A DNA stretch of 64,000 bases from Macrotrachela quadricornifera (taxonomy: Eukaryota > Rotifera > Eurotatoria > Philodinida > Philodinidae). The stretch lies in contig JAJEKB010020311.1 in the NCBI GenBank assembly GCA_022393335.1, positions 91,597 through 155,596 on the forward strand, written 5' to 3'. Positions 1 to 11,386 of this stretch are shown here, in pieces. A model generated the notes under the pieces. That model worked only from the letters and a program-made list of their open reading frames with translations, was not told the DNA's origin and did not search any database. Made by a program: the position numbers and the translations under genes. The first letter of the stretch is position 1; every line of letters begins with the position of its first letter.

Positions 1-1139
1 ACGGGAGAAAGCGCAGCCTTTTATATACTTTCGTTCTCAAATTATTAAGGAACAATCATTCGCAGAAACTCTCATGAAAAGGCAAAATTTCATTGCATTC
101 AGTTGTATCTTGTCCAAATGCATAAATAACACACAAACAAACAAACAAATTTCCTTTTTTACATATATAGACAACGATTGCATATTCAAGATATTATCCT
201 TAACGTTTCCACAGAAAGCTTTTCTCTTCTCGGTTATTCAAGTCAATTTGTTTTTGGGTCTAAATGTGTCTGTAGATACGTATAATCTACAATTTATTTT
301 TACAAGGATATCAGAGATATAGTACTATAGCAATGAGCCTGTCATCAATTGTCGTTCTTTCTCTTTCTGTTTTGTACCGCATTCTGTTATTGTGCTTCGC
401 ATTTATTATATGTGTGTCATTTCAATGTTTTTCTTTCTGGTCTCTTTTTCAAACGGCAATTTCCGTATAATATTTGTCAGTATTATACTGAGATATTGAA
501 TTAATTAAACTTCTTTATTCCAAATAGAAGAAAAACAATGTCTTCTTGACAATTTTTGAATAAAATTTTTTATTAAGGATTAAATCAATTTTACCGAGCC
601 GTAAGTAGACCTTCTCAGTATCCATTTTAACTACAACGTATATCTAAAATCATTTCTTTTCTCTTCAAACTATTATAATAATATGATTGATTATCTTCTC
701 ATTTTTCGATTAACTTTTTGTTTTATTTTTATGTCCGATGATGCATTGAGGATTCAAATCGAACAATGAATAAATTCCATCGATTGTTCTATAACAACTG
801 TCTGTATTTCTTAGTTTACTTTTTTAGATTTGTAATAAATTCTGCCATTGTAGGTATCTTCACACGTGTTTTACTAATCTCTGTAACCACAAAATTCTTT
901 TTTAATTCTTGCAGAAATACATTCTAACATACACAAAAAAATTTTGTTTTAAATCGAAAGTTGACGTCATCTAATGCAAACTCTTATAGTTTTTGCGTAC
1001 AATGAACGACAGATAGATATTTTAAGCTGCTAGATGAAAACAAAAATGTGTATATAAACCTATGCGCATCTACGCTCTTATGCACTTGTATTGAAATAGA
1101 GATAATTTTCAGGAGACATAATTTCATTGTTCTAGAAAG
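1..1139. other. Intergenic, no gene seen
   Basis: AT-rich sequence with only short, low-complexity open frames (for example 74-322, which lacks any recognisable domain). It presumably holds the promoter and 5' leader of the ART gene that starts at 1140, but I see no motif I can name. Confidence 0.5.
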
Positions 1140-2762
1140 ATGATTACAACTGATGAACCGCATTATAAATCTTCTACCAATGACGATGACGATAACAATG
1201 ACAATCATCTTGAAATATTCAGTCTTATCTGGCTTGATACCAACGCCAATATTCAAACGAATCAAGATATACAAGAAAAACTACGTGCTACTATTAATCA
1301 TATGAAAAAATTTCATGATGTTGAAGAATGCAAGAACTACATAGAACGAGCATCAGAAGATGATCGATTAATTATCATTGTTAGTAGTCAGTTGGCACAA
1401 CAAATAGTACCTTCTATTGATCAACTTCGACAAGTTTCAGCAATTTATATCAATTCCCAGAGCAAGGAAGCTGATTAAAAGTGGGCATACCAATTCGCAA
1501 AAGTAAGATTGTTTTGACAAGTGTTCATTTATGTTGCATCATTGTTTTAGATTAAAGGTGTCTATGTAGAACTCGACAAACTAGTATTTCAAATCAATGA
1601 AGATCATACAAGTCGAATAAAAGTAGAAGAACCATTGTGTATTAACATTTTCACCACAGCCACTGATACAGGCAACTCAACAATAGGAATCAATGACCAC
1701 TTTGTCTTTTTTCAAGTACTTATCGACTGCCTTCTTCGTCTAAAATATAATGAGAAGGATAAAAATGAATTGATCTCTTGTCTTGAGAAAGAATACGAAG
1801 GGAACCAACTCGAACTCAACCGTCTTCGTGAATTTCAAAATGACTATTCATCCGACAAGGCTTTGTGGTGGTACTGTCGACAATCATTCTTTTACAAGAC
1901 TCTAAATGCTGCTCTACGTAAACAAGATATTCATATGATCTTTTTGTATCGTGGTTTTATTGCTGATATACAACGTCTGTTACAGACATGCCAGTCTAAG
2001 CATTCCGTTCAAGTTTATCGGAGTCAATTGATCTCAAGCAGTGAGCTGAAATACCTTGAAAAAAATATTGGTCAATTCGTTTCTGTGAATTCATTTCTTT
2101 CTACTAGTAAAGAACGTCAAATAGCTAATTTCTACAGAGCAGATACAAATCAACAGAGCAATTTAGAAGCAGTACTATTCAAAATTACTGCTGAGCCTAA
2201 AGTAGTCACAACGAGATCATTTGCTGACATCACCAAAACTAGTCATTTTCCTGATGAATCAGAAGTACTCTTCACGCCTGGTTCTATTTTTCGTCTTAAC
2301 TCCATCCGTTGTGATAACTATCATGTCTCGATCATTGAAATGTCTTTATGTGGTGATGATGAACATAGTTTGAAGCATGTTCTTACAGATATGAAAAAGC
2401 AATATGGCATTGGAGAGACAAATCTGTGTACATTGGGTAAATTATTATGGAAGATGGGCAAATTCGATTTAGCTAAAAAATATTACAATCGTTGTATAAA
2501 CGAACTTTCGGACAATGATCCTTTACTTCTCACTGCATATGATGATCTTGCTGACATTACCTCCCAGCAAAATGACTATGAGGAAAGTATGCAATGGCGC
2601 CAAAAATTAGAGGATGTCAAAGAGCGAATCACGTCAAACGTCAAGAAAGGTGAGACAACCAGATCTATATATTGTGATAATCTGAAGACTACACTAGTTT
2701 CAGTCAAAACGATTATATTTTTTACAGTAATATCAGCTTTATCTTATGAGGTTGATAAATGA
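1140..2762 (+). pseudogene. ADP-ribosyltransferase with TPR-like tail, in-frame stop
   Basis: Two exons, 1140-1502 and 1551-2762, joined over a 48-bp intron (GTAAG donor at 1503, TTTTAG acceptor ending 1550) with the frame kept. The conceptual product is about 525 residues. The N-terminal part (FHDVEECKNYIE, DRLIIIVSSQLAQQIVP) is the response-regulator-like module that precedes ART domains in bdelloid proteins. The ART fold follows with the R-S-E signature: R in VYRSQL (codon at 2019), S in NSFLSTS, and E-S-E in FPDESEVLF (codons from 2256). One to two TPR-like helix pairs (GKLLWKMGKFDLAKKYYNRC) follow, shorter than the multi-TPR tails of relatives. A TAA at 1476-1478, in frame just before KWAYQFAK, cuts the reading frame in exon 1. 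So the gene is either a recent pseudogene or makes a 112-residue fragment. The family normally transfers ADP-ribose from NAD to protein side chains. A possible further intron (2650-2726, GTGAGA to TTACAG) would keep the frame. Confidence 0.75.
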
Positions 2763-3423
2763 GCTGTCTAATGAACATAATTTTTTCAGAAGGACAACCT
2801 TGTATAGACTCAAAGTCTTAAAAATCTCTGATGACTTTTGTAGCTACTTGTTAATAGAATTTCACATAGAAAGTCTTTAACAAACTCTTTTCAAAAATGT
2901 CAATCGCTCAAGCAAAAAAAGATGATACATGTAGAACTGGAACAATAGTAACTTCAAGTCAGCCATTTTGAATTCTTCTTAGTCTCATTGAATTCAATTT
3001 ATGAATACACTTCAGTTTGTATTTAATAGCATTCTTTCGGTGTCTTTTCTTTCAGAACGTCATGGTAAATAATATACTCTATGCGACCTTATTTGTATTT
3101 TTTGTTCATATGTTATAGTTCTTGATCTCACATGTAACAATTCGAGATCTTAATTAAACGAGCCAAAAGTTTTACAAATCGACAATTTTATCAGAATCCT
3201 ATTTCAAGAGTTGAGAAGTAGCCTACGCAATGAATAAATTAAATCTACAGTTCCTTTTATAACTCTTCAAGCACTATCTAAACGTTTTATTCTACAGGAA
3301 ATACTAGTTTAAAAATGGTTTCATGAGAAAAAGATGCGCTTACAACTGTACAAATAGGCGGTATTGATAACAAGAATTTATCTTCTAATTTTAGATAATA
3401 CATGTAGCTTTAGTCTGTTTTAG
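2763..3423. other. Spacer with possible 5' exon of the NHL gene
   Basis: No open frame of note. The TM-encoding exon at 3424 has no in-frame ATG, so an upstream coding exon probably lies here. A short ATG frame at 2897-2947 ends at a GTAAC donor but its phase does not match the next exon, so I do not assign it. Confidence 0.35.
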
Positions 3424-6227
3424 GGCCAACATCACTGCGAACATGGGTCAATGTCACTCGATGCTATTCTCAAACTAGAACACGAAATAAGTATTTACTG
3501 TTACTGGTCTTGGGATGTGTGTTTCTCATTTCTATTGTGGTTGGTATTACAATATATTTACGAATTCCTAAAAAGTCATTGGAAAAATGGAGTAAGCAAC
3601 TTGTAAAACTAACTTTGCTGTAGATAATCCTTTCACAACTTTCATTATTGTTCAAATAAGGTTAAGAGACATATGAGACTTCCTCCTAAAAATGCTCATA
3701 GCTTTTTTATATGTGACACAATTCAGATATGCTTTATGCATATGAGTACAAGTTACACGTCTCAAATCTTCCCATTTTATTTTATCCTAATAAAAGAATG
3801 CGTGAAGTTTGTTTGGGTTTCTTTGTCAACATCATCGATGCAACAGTTTATTTCATCAAGTTAGACAACGGCAAATGCATATTATTGTTTCCGATAGTTC
3901 GTTTTCTGGAAAATTCCGAAACTAGAATCGTGACTTCTTTTTAATGCTGAATATCTTTCACAAAAATGGCCCTAACACCATTTATCTCAAATAACGTTAG
4001 TTGGATTTGTTTTCGAACATAGCTTAATTAATCTAAATCTGGAGTAGCTTCAGTTATATGAGCATAATAATAAGTATGCGACAGGAACTACTTAATTCGT
4101 TAATAATAACAGTTTACCAACCAATTAACTATTAATATAATGTTTAAATTTTTTTTTGTTTATTATTCCATTGCAAGTTACTCGATTGAGGATGACCTAT
4201 TTATGAAAATAACTGTTTCCTATAAAACTTGACTAACATCATTCAAATTTGAGATCTCTTGGTTCATGGTGCAAAATTGTTATTTTCAAGAAACAGGCAT
4301 TTCGTTAGTGAAAAACTGGCAATTGAATGATGTATCTTCCGTTTCGTCCGTTTTTATCAGTTAAGCTGAAATACATTGAAAATTAAGCACACAACCAGTA
4401 ACTTAATACTAACAGTTTGTTGATTCGTCAATCGTTAACTGTAACACAGTGAACTTGATTTGATTCTATGTGGTATAAAATACTATTTTTCCAAGCGTAT
4501 AGCTCCAAAAATAGATGATATCAACATTGAATTTTATAATCAGACAGAGCTGTCTGACGAGGGAACCTATCCAACTGTCGGAACGCTTTTGAGTCGAAAC
4601 TTAGTGCATCTCATAGGCCTTAGTGAGTTATGTTTATGGTAAAAAGATTTCAGGCCCATGGTTTGTTTCTGGTGAGATATCGAGATTTCAGTGAATTTCC
4701 TATACAGGACCCTACTTTTCCAGCACAACCTTATTCTCGGAGTTTTGACTTGAAACTTTGTCCACATGTAGATCTCAGCCAGCCTAGCTTGCAAAAAAAA
4801 AATTTGAAAAGTTTTCAACGAAGCCTCTTCGAAATATGGAGATGGCAAGATGTAAGCTTTTTTCTATAGATGGTGTATACACCATGGATTTTTTGAAATC
4901 TTCATATTTCGAAGAGACTTCGTTGAAAACTTCTGAAATTTTTTTTGCAAGCTAGTCTAGCTGAGATCTACATGTGGGCAAAGTTTCAAGTCAAAACTCC
5001 GAGAATAAGGTTGTGCTGGAAAAGTAGGGTCCTATATAGGAAATTCACTAAAGTTTCGATATCTCGCCAGAAACAAGTCATGGACCTGAAATCTTTTTAC
5101 CATAAACATAACTCACTAAAGTCTATAAGATGCACTAAGTCCCGACTCAAAAGCGCTCCGACAGTTGGATAGGTTCCCTCGTGAGAATTCTCTCGATTCT
5201 TCTTTGTCACATCAAACAGAGTGAAAAACAATATTATAGAAGCTTTTCTTCTTTCATGATTCAAAGAAAATGAAAGATTCCTTTCGATGATGATCGTGTT
5301 TTCTTTCTTTTAGTACCACTTCGTGCCAGTTTGATAGATATTCCTGCAAATGCCAAATGGAACAAGAATGGTCAAACAGTAGGAGGACAAAATCCAACAC
5401 TTTCTTACCCTCTCGGATTATATGTGGATGATGAACAAACAATTTATGTTGCTGATTATTGGAATTACTGTATTGTGGCATGGAAATCGGGTGAAACAAA
5501 TGGACAAATAGTGGCAGGTGCATATGGACAAGGAAATGGTACTCATCAATTGGATTATCCACCAGATGTGATCGTGGACAAAGAGAGAGATAGTCTCATT
5601 ATTTGTGATGATTGGAATACCAGAGTAGTTAGATGGCCTCGTCAAAATGGAACAAGTGGAGAAATAATTATTTCGAATATCTCTTGTTGGGATTTGACAA
5701 TGGATGATAATGGATTTCTCTATGTAACTGATGTTAACAAACATGAAGTAAGAAGATATCGAATGAGTGATTCCCAAGGAATAGTAGTAGCAGGTGGAAA
5801 TGGAGAAGGAAATCGTCTTGATCAGCTCTATTGGCCCCGCTACATATTCGTCGATCGAGAACATTCAGTATTTGTGTCTGATTGGAATGATCACCGTGTG
5901 ATGAAATGGATAGAAGGTGCAAAAGAAGGTATTGTTGTTGCTGGTGGACAAGGATATGGAAATAGTTCGATACAATTGTTTTCTCTTGGAGGAGTTGTAG
6001 CTGATCAGTTGGGTACTGTTTATGTAGTTGATATTAATAATCATCGAATTGTACGTTGGCCTAAAGGAGCACAACAAGGAGATGTTATTGTTGGTGGAAA
6101 TGGTAAAGGAGCACAAGCAAATCAACTCAATTGGCCTATGGGATTGTTATTTGATCGACAAGGTAATCTCTATGTTGTTGATTGTTGGAACAATCGAGTA
6201 CAACGATTTAATATTGAATTACCATGA
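3424..6227 (+). CDS. Signal-anchored NHL-repeat beta-propeller protein
   Basis: At least two exons. Exon 3424-3592 (start inferred from a TTTTAG acceptor) encodes a basic stretch (TRTRNK) and one hydrophobic segment (YLLLLVLGCVFLISIVVG) followed by RIPKK, a type II signal anchor. It ends in phase 1 at a GTAAGC donor. Exon 5314-6227 opens after TTTTAG and restores the frame (A+TA). It encodes about 300 residues with six NHL-type blades, each ending in a variant of YVADxWNxxIVxW (for example IYVADYWNYCIV, VFVSDWNDHRVMKW, LYVVDCWNNRVQRF). NHL propellers form extracellular or scaffold binding surfaces; the ligand cannot be read here. The start codon is not identified, so the 5' end is incomplete. 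The 1.72-kb intron is unusually long for this window because it contains a 624-bp foldback element. AATAAA-like signals lie just past the stop. Confidence 0.8.
4558..5181. mobile_element. Foldback MITE, CGAGGGAACC family, copy 1
   Basis: Termini CGAGGGAACC and GGTTCCCTCG are inverted and the two halves are complementary along nearly their whole length (about 310 bp per arm), folding at GGTGTATACACC near 4872-4883. The element is flanked by a 3-bp duplication TGA (4555-4557 and 5182-5184). It sits inside the intron of the NHL gene. Open frames on both arms are a by-product of the palindrome and are not genes. Family membership is shown by copies at 14505 and 50942, which have the same ends and also carry TNA duplications. 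The 3-bp duplication resembles PIF/Harbinger, but no transposase is present to confirm this. Confidence 0.85.
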
Positions 6228-7920
6228 AATTAATGAGATGAACCGATAAATTTTATTTATTTTCAGCTATTGATTATACCATTTTGATTGCTGTGTAATT
6301 TTAATTGAAAAGAAATAAATGAAATTGATGTATATTTATATTCAAGTGCGCGTGCGCGACCAAAGAGACCCTAGTTGTTGGAGGCACAAATGCCAACAAC
6401 GGTAAGACAATGTACGTACATAAAAGGTGTTTCCGTTGTCTTTGTCCAACACGAGCAATATCTCTTTGGGTTAAATTAATGTAGAAAACATACATTAATT
6501 CAACGCTAAAAGAAAAGTAGTTAGAACAAACGGGCAGTACTCACCCTCACATCCTTGGGGGAAAATTTTAGGGTGGAAACAAATATACTACGCTTTCTGT
6601 TCCAATGTAACAGTAGTATATTTATTTCCGAAAAAAAAGATGTGTAAATGCTTAAATTTTGGGTGTTTTTCATTCAATTGAATAATTTTCTTTCATATTC
6701 AATTTATTATTGATTATCAATTAAATGATTGTTACATTTAAAACAGAAGGAGTCATTTAATTAATAATCAATAACAAGTTGAATATGAAAGAAAATTACT
6801 GAAGTGCAGAAAAACAAAAAAAAAATTTAAAGTACCCTATCTAATCCTAACCAACTTATTGTTAAGAGATTTATTTAACTTTTAAAAATAAATGATAAAT
6901 TTCAGTCTCTTTATATGATATCATTTACTGACAAACCCAAGTAAATGTAAAAAGGCCTTCGATAGATACGGCGACTGCTCGAGAATCATTTCGATTAAGT
7001 TTTTCCCGTTCTGTTAAAATGCGCACCCCTCGAAAAACTAATATTTAGCTAGCTACGGCTTTGATCCTCTCGACCTTGAATAATCGACCAGTCGATTTCC
7101 TACGAGTACCCGACTTTCAGTTAGCGTGAAAATATTTTGAACGAATTAAAGAGTCGCATCTTCTTTTCGCTCATACAGCTTTCTTTCGAACGCTCCGATT
7201 CTATCGGAATAGCGAGCACTCGGTGAAAGAAGCATATCTAAGCTCACTATTCGACTACTCGAATTTTTTTGTTCAATAGAAGCTTATGAAAATTTTCAAA
7301 GATCAGCTATAAAGATGCCATTAGAAAAATCACTAATGCTTGGATACAATCGCTGATGATCTCAAAGTTAAATCTGCATTTTACTGCCTCATAAATTTCA
7401 AGTTACATAAGAAAGAAATCTAATCAAATGAATTAAAAATCTTTTAAATTCTTTGCATTACCGTCTTAGATTTCGCTTCCATTTGAGATACCAATAGCTT
7501 GAAAGTCGGGTAATATCCGCTATTATCAATTATCAATCAATCCAAACAAAGATAATATTATACGATTTCCAGAAAAATAATGTTCCTAGTGAGTCCTATG
7601 ATTATTAATCATAGACACATCTATATTAATTAATCTTAATTTTCTTGTCATCAATCAATTCTTATCATTATTGTATGGACATCTATTCTTTATTTCTCTT
7701 TCTCGGTTTAATTTCGGAGTATTTTATTAATGTTAAATTATAAAATGGTGAGTTGAAAAAATATATTCTAGAAAATAATGATTATTATCTGACGAAATGA
7801 GATAATAAGAAAGAAGTTATATTCATGAAAAATAAGAATTGAAACATAAGTAAAAAAAAGAAATATTGTGTTGGAGAGTTGATATATTAATCAAACATGT
7901 TTCTATAGTTAGAAGATCAA
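6228..7920. other. Intergenic with two small hairpins
   Basis: No gene. A hairpin has arms 6683-6728 and 6753-6798 (about 46 bp each, built on TTTCATATTCAA and its complement). A smaller one has arms near 6574-6592 and 6612-6630 (AAATATACTAC and its complement). Both could be the remains of small foldback elements; I see no target-site duplication. The rest is AT-rich and unremarkable. Confidence 0.5.
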
Positions 7921-8099
7921 GATATGTTTAGATCAACTCGTCGATGCATGGTTCATAATCGTAAGTACATATGTTCGAATCTAACTCTTCTCCTATGCTG
8001 AATATATGTTCGATAGGTATCGAGGACTCGACATATAGCCGTGCATATGCTGAAATTTTTTCGTTCTGACTTTTTTCCCGAGCCCTCGAAGAACGTTTC

Positions 8100-8338
8100 G
8101 ATGGGTTCTTCGATGCCCATCGAAGGTTCAAATCGAGTTTTCGAAGTGACATTTTCCAATGGTTTGAGGACACAGCGATGGGTTATTCCATTTCGATAGG
8201 TATGAATCCATCGAAAAATATTCTGAGATTTTCAAGAAAGAATTAAAATGGACCATCGAAATGGTCCACCTCCAAGTGGTCGATCCATCGGAAAATGTCA
8301 CTCCTAACAGTCAATTTGAACGTTCGACGGGCATTAAA
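8100..8338. repeat. Degenerate inverted repeat
   Basis: The arms at about 8100-8162 and 8283-8338 share complementary stretches such as GTGACATTTTCC and its complement GGAAAATGTCAC, plus a TTCGATGGG-rich outer part. About 120 bp lie between the arms. The short open frames here (7928-8173 minus, 8261-8521 plus) overlap the repeat and show no domain, so I treat the stretch as a worn foldback element. Confidence 0.5.
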
Positions 8339-8882
8339 AATATAATTCGAGATATCGAAGTACCCATCGACATTCAGGTTGGATATGGATATCGATGCCC
8401 AATTGTGAGAAAAATACTACTCAAATATGAAAACCCTTTGTATCCGATATTATTAATTGCTATGTATATGACCGTTTCGCTGCTACTCTTTTATATAAAA
8501 CGTTTTCATATTTTATCGTGAACTACAATGACATTGTAAACAAAAATGCGAACGTTGAAATAGTATTATTTAAGTGCTATTTCTATTCGGAAAAACTTGG
8601 TAACATTATTCAAAAAATATGATTTTTATTTATTATAATTTTATGTTCACATTCACTTATAAAATTCTAATTTATTCATAAAGCACCTAGTTATTGATGC
8701 AGCATTGAACAACAATCTAATCAAAATAAATAATTAAACAATGATCATCATTTTTAATCGATGCTGGTAGATTAATTTAAGTATTAGTAATTAGATGATT
8801 GTAATAGTCTTCTCCATATTTATCTGAACTATATTCGAATCATAGTTTCCAATGGTCATTTGTGTGTGCCATACTTATAAAG

Positions 8883-9073
8883 TGGTCATTTGAATCATAG
8901 TTACCATAGTCATTATAATCATAGTTATTATGGTCATTATAACCATACTTACTGTGGTCATTTTAACCATAGTTATTAAATGGTGATTTATACCATACTT
9001 ATTGGTGACTTGACAGTTGAGCCCCGACAGTTGAGCTCCCCGACAATTGAGCTCCCGACAATTGAGTCCCCAA
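8883..9073. repeat. Two adjacent minisatellites
   Basis: Positions 8883-9005 carry about five imperfect copies of a roughly 23-24 bp unit of the form GTCATTATAACCATAGTTATTATG. Directly after, 9011-9073 carries four copies of a 15-bp unit close to GACAATTGAGCTCCC. Both lie just upstream of the mariner element. Confidence 0.7.
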
Positions 9074-9340
9074 CATAAAGAAGAATTAGAAAACACAAGA
9101 AAATAAATTTATTTTGGACACAGTAACAATCACAATAAAAATTGAACAGTGCTCTTGCTATTTTAAAATACACGCCTTTTGTAATCAAATGAAAAGGAAC
9201 CAATTGTTGGAATTATTCATTCAAACTTTCATATTTTGCAGGCTTTCTTAGTTTTACTTGTCGCATCTGCAATTTTTCACTCATTATTAGGTTCATACAG
9301 ACCTGCACAATTATTTTGATCTTGACACCAGATGGTTTTA

Positions 9341-10955
9341 CCGGGTGGGCCAAAAGTAACCCAACAGAGAATTTTTTTTGAATATTTTCTTTGTATATCG
9401 TTAGTTAGATCTCATATCCAGACCATATATACTAGGTGATATATATGTGTTAACAACGGCATCTACAGCCAATAGCGCAAGTGGTTTAATCTTTCATCCA
9501 CTGATTTACTTTTGTGCTTTTTATATTTATGATTTCGTGCGTAATTCTAACTATACATTTTAATTCCATCACTCATGTGTGGTCACGCGTGTGGCATGAT
9601 AGGAAGAAATAGGCAGCAAATGATCATTTTAATCTAATAATTCCTAATCTTTTTCAGATTACTTTTACTATGAGTAGTCGTTCACGACTATCCAAATCAG
9701 AAAGAATTGAGATTGTCAAATGGTACGCCGTTCACCAAAATGCAGCTGAAGTTGCTCGTAAGTTTCAAGACCATTACAATCGAACTCCTCCGGCACGAGA
9801 CAGTATATTGGATCTTGTACGAAAATTCGACGAAACCGGAAGTGTCGAAGATAAATCCAGATCTGGTCGACCTAGATCTGTTAGCACTGACGAAAATCGA
9901 GAACGTGTTCGTGTCGCTTTTGAAGAAAGTCCCGGAACGTCGACCAGAAGAGCGTCTCTAGAGCTGAACTTGGCTAGAACTAGCCTTCGACGAATGATGA
10001 AGGAATTAGGATTGAAACCGTATCGTCCTCAATTACTGCATGACTTGAACGATGATGATCCCGATCGACGTTGTGAATTTGCTGAGATTTTTCTGAATTT
10101 AGTTGCCAATGATTCTTCACTTCCTGATCGGATTCTTTGGACCGATGAAGCTACTTTCAAGTTGAACGGACATGTCAATCGCCACAACTGTGTTTATTAC
10201 GCTGTTGAAAATCCGCATATCGTTATTACAGAAGAAATGAATGCTCCAGGGGTTATTGTCTGGGCAGGAATTTGGTCTGGAGGTATTATTGGCCCCTTCT
10301 TCTTCCGTGATACTGTAACTGCGAACAGCTATCTCGAAAAGCTGAAGAAAGAAATTGTTCCTGCTATTGAATCTCAAATGAATTTAAGAAAAATATTTTA
10401 TATGCACGATGGAGCATCAGCTCATTATGCCAAATCCGTTCGAGACTTCTTAGATGACAAGTTTCGTAATCGATGGATTGGTCGGCGTGGACCGATTGAA
10501 TGGCCAGCTCGATCTCCGGACTTGACCCCAACTGACTTTTTTTTATGGGGGTTTTCTCAAAGACCGTGTGTATGCGACAAAGTCTCGAAATCTTCAAGCA
10601 CTCAAGGATGCTATTATTACAGAAATACAAAGCTTGTCAATCGAATCATGTCGACGAGTGTGTCAATCAGTACCTGAACGATTGCAGCTTTGCAAAGACT
10701 TAGAAGGTGGACATATTGAACAATTTCTATGAAAATGTTTATTGTTAAAGTTCTTTCGTAAATAGGGACTCTCGTATATATCATTTTCTAGCTTTGTTAC
10801 TTTAATAAACGCTTCATAATATGGATACTGATCATATGCTGCATCTTCGAGTTATATCACCTAGTCTATGTGATATAAATATGAGATCTAACTAACGATG
10901 TGCAAAAAAAATATTCAAAAAAAATTCTCTGTTGGGTTACTTTTGGCCCACCCGG
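9341..10955 (+). mobile_element. Tc1/mariner-group transposon with about 105-bp TIRs
   Basis: The ends match as inverted repeats starting CCGGGTGGGCCAAAAG and remain alignable for about 105 bp (to ACTAGGTGATATA, about 9443 on the left). A TA duplication flanks it (9339-9340 and 10956-10957), which is the hallmark of this superfamily. It contains a single transposase frame (9670-10732). The TIR pair is almost intact, differing mainly by small substitutions in the inner half, so the insertion is fairly young. Confidence 0.92.
9670..10732 (+). pseudogene. Tc1/mariner-group (DUF4817-type) transposase, one frameshift
   Basis: Intact for about 296 residues. The N-terminal helix-turn-helix region (SKSERIEIVKWY, then a GRPRS linker) resembles the DUF4817/Tc3-like transposases of insects. 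The catalytic acidic residues are visible: D in ILWTDEATF, D in YMHDGASAHY, and D in ARSPDLTPTDFF, with 36 residues between the second and third. At about 10543-10556 the G/T-rich run has one base too many, so the frame leaves FLKDRVYATKSRN and reads FSQRPCVCD instead. Removing one base restores homology through GGHIEQFL to a stop at 10730-10732. The enzyme would be cut just after the active site, so this copy is probably inactive. TIR binding and cut-and-paste at TA sites is the family function. Confidence 0.88.
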
Positions 10956-10957
10956 TA

Positions 10958-11386
10958 GATATTTTAGCACGTCGATAAATAAAACCATCAAGTAAACGTT
11001 GATCTGGCTTCTGGAGGTTTTTACAGTTGACATTATGTAATAATAGTAATAGATTAGGATAGAAGCAGTAGTGATGACTGGATAAGAGGAGATGAATATA
11101 GTTGTTTATCATATGCTTTATCTGAATTATAACCGGTCTATTTATAGATCAGAACGATGAACGAATGCATGAATACAGACAAGAGATGGGTATCATAAAA
11201 CAAATAGAGAATGATTATAAATTCCTGAAAAAGATAATACTAACATATTGAGTGAATATCCAAGATCTATGGAGATGACAAATACAGTGAGGGCTCAACT
11301 GTTGGTGGGGATTGTTCGTTTGAAATCGTTTTGAAAAAAATCACAAATGTCAGTTATATCGATTTAAAAAAATACTAGATATAAAA
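10958..11386. other. Spacer, no gene seen
   Basis: AT-rich. It contains GGCTCAACTGTTGGTGGGG near 11293, which is related in inverse sense to the 15-bp GACAATTGAGC unit on the other side of the mariner element. The mariner may therefore have landed inside or beside a repeat-flanked region. Confidence 0.4.

Noticed and set aside
4567..5172. Open frames of 75-93 residues on both strands that resemble each other
   Set aside because: They arise because the two arms of the foldback element at 4558-5181 are complementary; no domain and no start context.
7928..8521. Frames of 81 and 86 residues, the second with a hydrophobic C-terminus
   Set aside because: They overlap a degenerate inverted repeat and have no supporting splice sites or domain.
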